Assembly (NCBI RefSeq): GCF_015477605.1
Contig: NZ_JADLQX010000033.1
Span: 1-64,000, forward strand
Length of the DNA stretch: 64,000 nucleotides
Source of the DNA: Nocardia amamiensis
Lineage (GTDB): Bacteria; Actinomycetota; Actinomycetes; Mycobacteriales; Mycobacteriaceae
Direction of reading: 5' to 3'
In this document: positions 59,104 through 64,000 of the stretch, in pieces
Position numbering within the stretch: position 1 is the first letter of the stretch
Layout: each line of letters begins with the position of its first letter
The notes under the pieces: model-generated
Database searches by the model: none
What the model saw: only the letters and a program-made list of their open reading frames with translations
Told to the model about the DNA's origin: nothing
Program-made: the position numbers and the translations under genes

Positions 59104-59577
59104 TCAGTTTTTCGAGGTCAGCTCCGCGGGTCCGGTCTTGCCGTCGGTCTCGGGCCCCGCGCCGCCGTCGTTGCCCCGCGTTCGGGCCAAGTCCGCCCAG
59201 AGCGCCTCCAACCGCGCCAGCTGCTCACCGACCAGCGCGGCGGGTCCCTCGATCAGCGAGAGCGGCCACGGCAAGTGCGGCCCGTCCAGCCGCCGCACCT
59301 GCTCGGTCAGCTCGGCTGTCGTCGCCTCGAGTTCGCTGATCTCGGTGCGCAATTCGACTATTTGCGTTCGCAATTCGGCGGACTGGTGCTCCAATTCACC
59401 GATGCGCGCCAGCGCGGCGGCCAACCCGTCCACCAGCGTGCGATGCGCGCCGTCCGCGTCGGTGCCCAGCTGCGGCCAGCCGGACAGGCCGGGCCCGCGC
59501 AGCTGAAGCTGAATGTCGCGCAGCACTGCCTCTTGTTCCGGCGTCACGTCCGGATCCTCCCGTTCAAAGAAATCCAC
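59104..59577 (-). CDS. Coiled-coil protein, hypothetical
   Basis: A 157-residue protein with a continuous heptad region from about residue 50 to 95 (ARIGELEHQSAELRTQIVEL and on), a hydrophobic PHLPWPLSLIEGPAAL segment after it, and a low-complexity Gly/Asp tail. The N-terminus is acidic (MDFFEREDPDVTPEQEA). No named family is recognised. It is codirectional with the conservon genes further upstream but 346 bp away, so co-transcription is unlikely. Confidence 0.78.
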   Translation of the reverse strand: MDFFEREDPDVTPEQEAVLRDIQLQLRGPGLSGWPQLGTDADGAHRTLVDGLAAALARIGELEHQSAELRTQIVELRTEISELEATTAELTEQVRRLDGPHLPWPLSLIEGPAALVGEQLARLEALWADLARTRGNDGGAGPETDGKTGPAELTSKN

Positions 59578-59923
59578 TGGCCGAGATCGGCTCCCGGCTT
59601 CACATCGCAGTGCCGCCGGCCGTTACCGGGCGGCGCGTCCGACGCACAGCGTGTCCGACGCTACTGCGGGGTGATCAGCTCGCTGAGCAGGCCTCGGGCA
59701 CCGTCGCGCACCGCGAAGTCGACCTCCGCGGCGCGTCGTGGACGTCCAGAGGCAAAGCCCAGACCGAAACGCATGGCTCCCACTGTAAGTGCGCCGGGCG
59801 GGTGTTTCCCGGGCATCGCCGAATCCCACCCACACCGCTCGGTGCGAATCGGGGACGCGGGCCGACCGCGCCGCCCGAAACAGACCTAGCGCAGTGCGAT
59901 TCGCGGTTCCGGGCGGCTTCGGG
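59578..59923. other. 346-bp gap between coiled-coil and MHYT genes
   Basis: A minus-strand ORF of 37 codons (59661-59774, ATG to TAG, with GGGAG just before the ATG) contains a protein-like RRAAEVDFAVRDGARGLLSEL segment. It may be a short gene or a fragment; I cannot name a family. Nothing else is evident. Confidence 0.3.
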
Positions 59924-60733
59924 TCAGCTGGCGGGCTCCAACTTCGGTCGGCGCGGCTTCGGCGGCGCCGCGAACTCACGGCGGTCCGGAGCGATCAGCA
60001 CCGCGGAGATCGGGATCGTCAGCGCCAGCAGGCCGATGACGAACATCGGGAACACGAAGTCGAACAACTCCACGCCCTCGGGCACCTTCGCCGACCGGTC
60101 CACGTCGAAATGCAGTGCGGCCAGCGCGGTGTAGTACGTCGCGGCCACACCCACGCCGAACAGCAGCACCGTCGCGGCGCGGGCCAGCGGGAATCGCACC
60201 GCTTGGAACGACCAGAGCGTCGCGGTCGCGGTGATCACCCCGATCGCGGCGGAGACGGCGGCCAGCCAGCCGGTCACATCGACCGAACCCTGGACCGCGA
60301 TCGAGCCGATCCCCAGGTAGTGCGTGAGAGCGATGCCGAGGCCGAGAACCAGCCCGCCGGGCAGCAGCAGCGTCAGACGCGGTTTGCGGCCGATGGTCAG
60401 CAGCGCGGCCAAGACCGTCACGATCGACACCACCAGAGCCGCGATCAAGCGGCCCGAGTCGTAGCGGATCGCGCTACCCGGCACGCGCAGGCCGAGCATG
60501 GCCACCGACGTGGCCAGCCACACCCCGACGCCGCCGAGCGAAATAGCCGCGGAAACCAGCCACACGAGCCGGAACTGAACCGAGCGCGCGCTGTGCACCA
60601 GGCACGCGAGGCCGACTACCGCGCCGAGCACGGAGATACCCAAGGTCAGCGCCACCAGCCAGTAGCCGAGCGCGAACTGATCGACGGACGCCCCGGCGCC
60701 ATTCCCCGCGGCCAGCGTCGCGACCTCACGCAT
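59924..60733 (-). CDS. MHYT-domain membrane sensor-like protein
   Basis: A 269-residue polytopic protein with about seven hydrophobic segments. Degenerate MHYT motifs recur at segment ends: ALTHYLGIGSIAV and AATYYTALAAL, with a third (ATSVAMLGL) earlier. MHYT domains are proposed to sense O2, CO or NO through copper. There is no attached output domain; the C-terminus is a basic tail (PPKPRRPKLEPAS). Its start overlaps the GTPase stop by 8 bp, placing it as the last cistron of the conservon. Confidence 0.85.
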   Translation of the reverse strand: MREVATLAAGNGAGASVDQFALGYWLVALTLGISVLGAVVGLACLVHSARSVQFRLVWLVSAAISLGGVGVWLATSVAMLGLRVPGSAIRYDSGRLIAALVVSIVTVLAALLTIGRKPRLTLLLPGGLVLGLGIALTHYLGIGSIAVQGSVDVTGWLAAVSAAIGVITATATLWSFQAVRFPLARAATVLLFGVGVAATYYTALAALHFDVDRSAKVPEGVELFDFVFPMFVIGLLALTIPISAVLIAPDRREFAAPPKPRRPKLEPAS

Positions 60734-61403
60734 GCCGGGCGGTTCCTTCCAGTTCGCTCGCCTTCAGCTGGGCGATCGCGTACTCGGTGACCGCGGCCAG
60801 CGCCTGGCGCACCTCCACCGCGTTGCGCGCGTCGATGTCCACGATCGGCACGCCCTCGCGGACCGAAAGCGCCTCGCGCAGCTCGGCGATCGGGAAGCGC
60901 GGCGCGTCGGGGAAGCGGTTCACCGCGATCAGGAACGGCAGCTTGCGCGCCTCGAAGAAGTCGACCGCGGCGAAGCTGTCCTCCAGCCGCCTGGTGTCGA
61001 TCAGCACCACGGCGCCGATCGCGCCGCGGATCAGGTCGTCCCACATGAACCAGAACCGTCGCTGGCCCGGTGTGCCGAACAGATAGAGCACCAGGTTGCC
61101 CGGCAGGATGATCCGGCCGAAATCCATGGCGACCGTGGTCGTTTCCTTCTCCGGCGTCTCGGCGAGATCGTCGATGCCGTCGGAGTAACGGGTCACCATC
61201 GCCTCGGTGCGCAGCGGAACGATCTCCGACACCGCACCGACGAACGTGGTCTTGCCCGCGCCGAAGCCGCCGGCGACGACGATCTTCGTCGAGGCGACCC
61301 GGTTCTCGAAGCCGTCCGGCCCAGGGGCGTTCCCCGGTCCGATATTCCCACTTGGCCCGGGATTTCCACTGGGCCCCAGATTCCTATAGGGCGCGGAGTC
61401 CAC
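60726..61403 (-). CDS. Conservon GTPase (CvnD-like)
   Basis: A 225-residue Ras-like small GTPase. A Gly/Pro/Asn-rich N-terminal stretch (about 35 residues) precedes the P-loop GGFGAGKTTF. Switch II reads LFGTPGQRRFWFMW and the guanine-specificity loop AVNRFPDAP (NRxD/NKxD-like). It belongs to the ATP/GTP-binding proteins encoded with roadblock and DUF742 proteins in actinobacterial conservons. It overlaps the DUF742 gene by 20 bp. It probably acts as the switch of a membrane-bound signalling complex. Confidence 0.92.
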   Translation of the reverse strand: MDSAPYRNLGPSGNPGPSGNIGPGNAPGPDGFENRVASTKIVVAGGFGAGKTTFVGAVSEIVPLRTEAMVTRYSDGIDDLAETPEKETTTVAMDFGRIILPGNLVLYLFGTPGQRRFWFMWDDLIRGAIGAVVLIDTRRLEDSFAAVDFFEARKLPFLIAVNRFPDAPRFPIAELREALSVREGVPIVDIDARNAVEVRQALAAVTEYAIAQLKASELEGTARHA

Positions 61404-61755
61404 GCAATGTCCTCTCCATCAACGAACGTCGCTCGTCATAGCTCGCCTCTTCGGTCAGGGTCGAATGCACACGCATGGTGCCGTCGACGACGAGGTCGCC
61501 GATCACCACCCGTACCATGCCGAGCGGCCGGTCCAGATGCGCCGCGATTTCCGCGACCGACAGCCGATGCGTGCCGAGTCGCAGTATCTCGGTGCGGATG
61601 TCGCCGGTCGGCCAATCGAGATGTGCAGTGTACGACAAGGTTTCGATCACCGCCTCGAGCGGCAGGTCGATCGCCGGTTCGGTACGCCCGGAGGTCAGGG
61701 CGTACGGCCGGACGCGGGTGGTTGGTCGTGGTCCGGGGCCGTATGGGTTGGACAT
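61384..61755 (-). CDS. DUF742 protein (CvnC-like)
   Basis: A 123-residue DUF742 protein. The N-terminus RPTTRVRPYALTSGRTEP is the family opening; the rest is a winged-helix-like fold with HRLSVAEIAAHLDRPLGMVRVVIGDL and the terminal segment SLMERTLRGLRAL. It is the third conservon gene, 7 bp after the roadblock gene and overlapping the GTPase gene. It is thought to bridge sensor kinase and GTPase. Confidence 0.93.
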   Translation of the reverse strand: MSNPYGPGPRPTTRVRPYALTSGRTEPAIDLPLEAVIETLSYTAHLDWPTGDIRTEILRLGTHRLSVAEIAAHLDRPLGMVRVVIGDLVVDGTMRVHSTLTEEASYDERRSLMERTLRGLRAL

Positions 61756-61762
61756 CTCACAC

Positions 61763-62173
61763 TCAGACAGCGGTACGGGCGGTGGCGGTGACCACCGAGC
61801 CCACCCGATCGACCAATAGTGCCATCTCGTAGCCGATCCGACCGATGTCGTGCGACTTGTTCGCCAGCACGGCCAAGTGCGAGCCGTTGCCGACGCTCAT
61901 CACCAGCAGGTAGCCGCGCTGCATCTCCACGATGGACTGCATCACCTTGCCGCCGTCGAACAGGGAGGCCGCGCCCATGGAGAGGCTGGCCAGGCCGGCG
62001 GTGACGGCGGAGAGCTGCTCGGCGCGGTCGCTGGGCAGATTCGGACTGGTGGCCTGCAACAGGCCGTCCGCCGACACCAGTACCGCGTGGGACACGCCGG
62101 GCACATCTCGGGTGAAGCGGGCGACCAGCCAGTTCAGATTCTCGTCCGTGGTGCTGTTGTTCGCGTTGGTCAT
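61763..62173 (-). CDS. Roadblock/LC7-domain protein (CvnB-like)
   Basis: A 136-residue roadblock protein. The conserved core is NLNWLVARFTRDVPGVSHAVLVSADGLL followed by LPSDRAEQLSAVTAGLASL and a C-terminal RIGYEMALLV segment. Roadblock proteins dimerise and act as GAP-like partners of small GTPases. Its ATG overlaps the stop of the sensor kinase gene (ATGA), so the two are coupled. Confidence 0.94.
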   Translation of the reverse strand: MTNANNSTTDENLNWLVARFTRDVPGVSHAVLVSADGLLQATSPNLPSDRAEQLSAVTAGLASLSMGAASLFDGGKVMQSIVEMQRGYLLVMSVGNGSHLAVLANKSHDIGRIGYEMALLVDRVGSVVTATARTAV

Positions 62174-64000
62174 GCAAGCCCTCCGTCGTTGTACTGCGCA
62201 TTGGCCCGCCCGCTGCGGACCCCACTGAGATGCCTGGTCAAGTTGTTGCGAATTTCTTCCGGATCACGCGTTCCGGTGTCGTCCGCCGGCACCAGGCCGC
62301 CGGGCACCAGCTGGGCGCCCGGCCTGCGGATCGGGAGTCCGCCGACGGTGCGCGCGGTGGTCGTCGGATGGCTGGCATCCTCGGCGGCCAGCCAGCCCGC
62401 GTCACCAGGCGAAGACCACGTGCTGTCCGACGATTGCGAGGTCGAGGGCTCGACCAGCCATTCCGAGACCATGCGTTGATAGATCGGGGTGGGCGAGGCG
62501 CCTGCCACCGGCTGCAGCCGGGATGAGGTGACCGTCGCGGGTTCGGGTGCCACCTCCTGCGGTGGGTCAGCGGGCGCGGTGGACGGCTTGCGGATCGGAA
62601 GACCGGACCGTGCCGTGGTCTGGGGTGTGACGCTTTCCCGCGCCACCGCCGGATTCGGTCCGGTGGCCGGCTCGTCGTCCTGGATCTCGGTCCATAGATC
62701 AATTGGCGCGGACTGCTGTTCACCGTCGCCGGACATTTCGCTCCCGGCGGACGTCGGCGGACCGAACGGACCGGTCGGGGTGCGGTCGGTCTCCGTGCGT
62801 GGAGTGAGCACCGGCCAGGGTTGGGTGGACGGCTGATCCGCCGGATTGACCGCGCGGCCGACCGGCGCGGAGACCGCGGGCTGGTCCGGCGAATCGGCGA
62901 CCCGGATGGCCGGGCGGCGCTGGGGCAGCCCGGAACTCGTCACGCCGCGGCGTGCGGCGTCGCGCTGGGGCAGGTTCGGCACCGGTACGAGATTGCGGGG
63001 CTGCGCGCCGGTGGGCTGCCCGGCGAGCGTCGGGAGCTGATGTTCGGCGGTGAGATCGAGGGGTTTGCCCGCCGGGTCGGTGGCGTCCATCGGCGGCGCG
63101 ACCAGAGCGCCGGGCAGGTGCACGCTGGCGGTGATGCCGGGCTGCTGCGCCATCGTCGAGGTCCGCCGCAGGCTGACCGTGATGGTGTGGCGTTTGGCCA
63201 GTCTGCCGACGACGAACAGACCCATTCGGCGCGCCGTCTCGACGGTGACCTCACCACCGGAGGCGAGCCGGTCGTTGGTGGTCTGCAGGTCTTCCAGGGA
63301 CATGCCGAGGCCGCGGTCGGTGATTTCGATCAGGTAGCCGCCGTCCACCGCACGCGACACCATCACCGTGACGGGGGTGGTCGGCGGCGAGTAACGCAGC
63401 GCGTTGTCGATCAGCTCGGCGAGCAGGTGCTCGATGTCGACCGCGGGCTCGCCCGCGACGATGCCGTCGGGCACCGCGCCGATCTCGACCCGCTGGTAGT
63501 CCTCGACCTGGGAGACCGCGCTCCAGAGCATGTCCGACAGGTGCACCGGGTGCAGCTGGCCGCGGCGCAGCGCGGTGCCCGCGAGCACGAGCAGGTTGTC
63601 GCCGTTGCGGCGCATCCGGGTGGCCAGGTGGTCGAGGCGGAACAGGCTCTGCAGCCGGTCGGTGTCGTCCTCGTCGTGCTCGAGATCCTCGATCAGCGCC
63701 AGCTGCTGCTCGACCAGCGATTGGCTGCGGCGGGAGAGGGTTTCGAACATGTTGCCGATCTGCAGGCGCAGGCGTGCCTGGTCGGCTGCGAGGTTGAGCG
63801 CCTGCTCGTGGATCTCGTCGACGGCGCGGGCCAGCTGGCCGATCTCGTCGGTGGTGTGCACGGCGACCGGGGTGATCTCCGGCGTGGTGCCGCCCGCGCG
63901 CACCACGGCGAGCTCGTCGGGCAGCTTGATGTGCGCCACCTCGAGCGCGTCGCGCCGCAGCCTGCGGACCGGGACGACCAAGGTGCGCGCCACCGACAGA
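62170..64000 (-). CDS. Conservon sensor histidine kinase (CvnA-like), 5' end outside the window
   Basis: The visible 609 or so residues begin near the end of a HAMP region (TDEIGQLARAVDEIHEQALNLAADQARLRLQIG). The dimerisation segment LFRLDHLATRMRRNGDNLLVLAG contains the conserved histidine. The HATPase_c domain follows: ELIDNALRYSPP (N box), ITDRGLGMS (G1) and RRMGLFVVGRLAKRH (G2-like). A long Pro/Ala-rich C-terminus (about 270 residues) follows, typical of CvnA. N-terminal sensor and membrane segments lie beyond the right edge. No adjacent response regulator is seen, as usual for conservons. Confidence 0.93.
   Translation of the reverse strand, partial: LSVARTLVVPVRRLRRDALEVAHIKLPDELAVVRAGGTTPEITPVAVHTTDEIGQLARAVDEIHEQALNLAADQARLRLQIGNMFETLSRRSQSLVEQQLALIEDLEHDEDDTDRLQSLFRLDHLATRMRRNGDNLLVLAGTALRRGQLHPVHLSDMLWSAVSQVEDYQRVEIGAVPDGIVAGEPAVDIEHLLAELIDNALRYSPPTTPVTVMVSRAVDGGYLIEITDRGLGMSLEDLQTTNDRLASGGEVTVETARRMGLFVVGRLAKRHTITVSLRRTSTMAQQPGITASVHLPGALVAPPMDATDPAGKPLDLTAEHQLPTLAGQPTGAQPRNLVPVPNLPQRDAARRGVTSSGLPQRRPAIRVADSPDQPAVSAPVGRAVNPADQPSTQPWPVLTPRTETDRTPTGPFGPPTSAGSEMSGDGEQQSAPIDLWTEIQDDEPATGPNPAVARESVTPQTTARSGLPIRKPSTAPADPPQEVAPEPATVTSSRLQPVAGASPTPIYQRMVSEWLVEPSTSQSSDSTWSSPGDAGWLAAEDASHPTTTARTVGGLPIRRPGAQLVPGGLVPADDTGTRDPEEIRNNLTRHLSGVRSGRANAQYNDGGLA

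Noticed and set aside
59623..59979. 118-codon minus-strand frame upstream of the coiled-coil gene
   Set aside because: It overlaps the 3' end of the MHYT gene in another frame and has an Arg/Ser/Pro-rich shadow-like composition.

Overview
The window is a high-GC actinobacterial chromosome segment, most likely Nocardia or a close relative. It carries an MspA-type mycolata porin, many GTG/TTG starts and ATGA/GTGA overlaps, and a block (about 38.3-55.1 kb) with the gene order of the mycobacterial chromosome: pgi, chorismate mutase, UvrD/PcrA helicase, M23 peptidase, sucC-sucD, two membrane proteins, purN-purH. No rRNA, tRNA, CRISPR array, insertion sequence or prophage was recognised. Genus placement is inference from gene content.

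Layout. 0-3.6 kb: the 3' end of an adenylation-like gene, a Uma2-family nuclease, and a TetR-controlled peroxiredoxin / DUF1772 / YHS trio. 3.7-10.5 kb: SGNH hydrolase with MarR, TetR with a medium-chain dehydrogenase, a CGNR zinc-finger protein whose 5' end abuts a decapitated RidA gene, and a WYL regulator with an epoxide hydrolase. 10.5-16.7 kb: an operon for a urea-carboxylase-like carboxyltransferase that lacks both the biotin carboxylase and biotin carrier parts, two DUF1989 (urea-amidolyase-associated) proteins, an APC permease and a divergent TetR with two matching palindromes. 16.7-21.3 kb: a two-domain TerD protein, a membrane protein, and an encapsulin nanocompartment operon (cupin, DyP peroxidase with cargo tag, shell protein). 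21.6-30.3 kb: folA-thyA, cobF, an Fpg/Nei glycosylase preceded by a long hairpin, a carboxylesterase, an FAD disulfide oxidoreductase, DUF2630 and a MocR/PNPOx pair. 30.5-38.2 kb: MspA porin, condensation-like acyltransferase with a crotonase, TetR with an AidB-like acyl-CoA dehydrogenase, NTF2-like protein with LysR, and a nucleoside-kinase-like protein. 38.3-55.7 kb: the mycobacteria-like core block. 55.7-58.7 kb: a zinc-responsive locus with cysteine-poor ribosomal proteins S18, S14, L33 and L28 on one strand, an MRF-type G3E protein with L31 and L32 on the other, and two Zur-box-like sites between. 59-64 kb: a coiled-coil protein and a conservon (sensor kinase, roadblock, DUF742, GTPase) extended by an MHYT-domain membrane protein.

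Regulation is mostly local: seven divergent regulator/target pairs, several with visible palindromes in the shared intergenic space. The points most worth following are the carboxyltransferase without its biotin partners, the MRF protein with no Walker A lysine, the leader ORF coupled to the M23 peptidase, the RidA/CGNR junction and the 24-bp hairpin before the glycosylase gene. I saw no wholly new multi-gene system that I could defend; the urea-carboxylase-like operon is the closest candidate.
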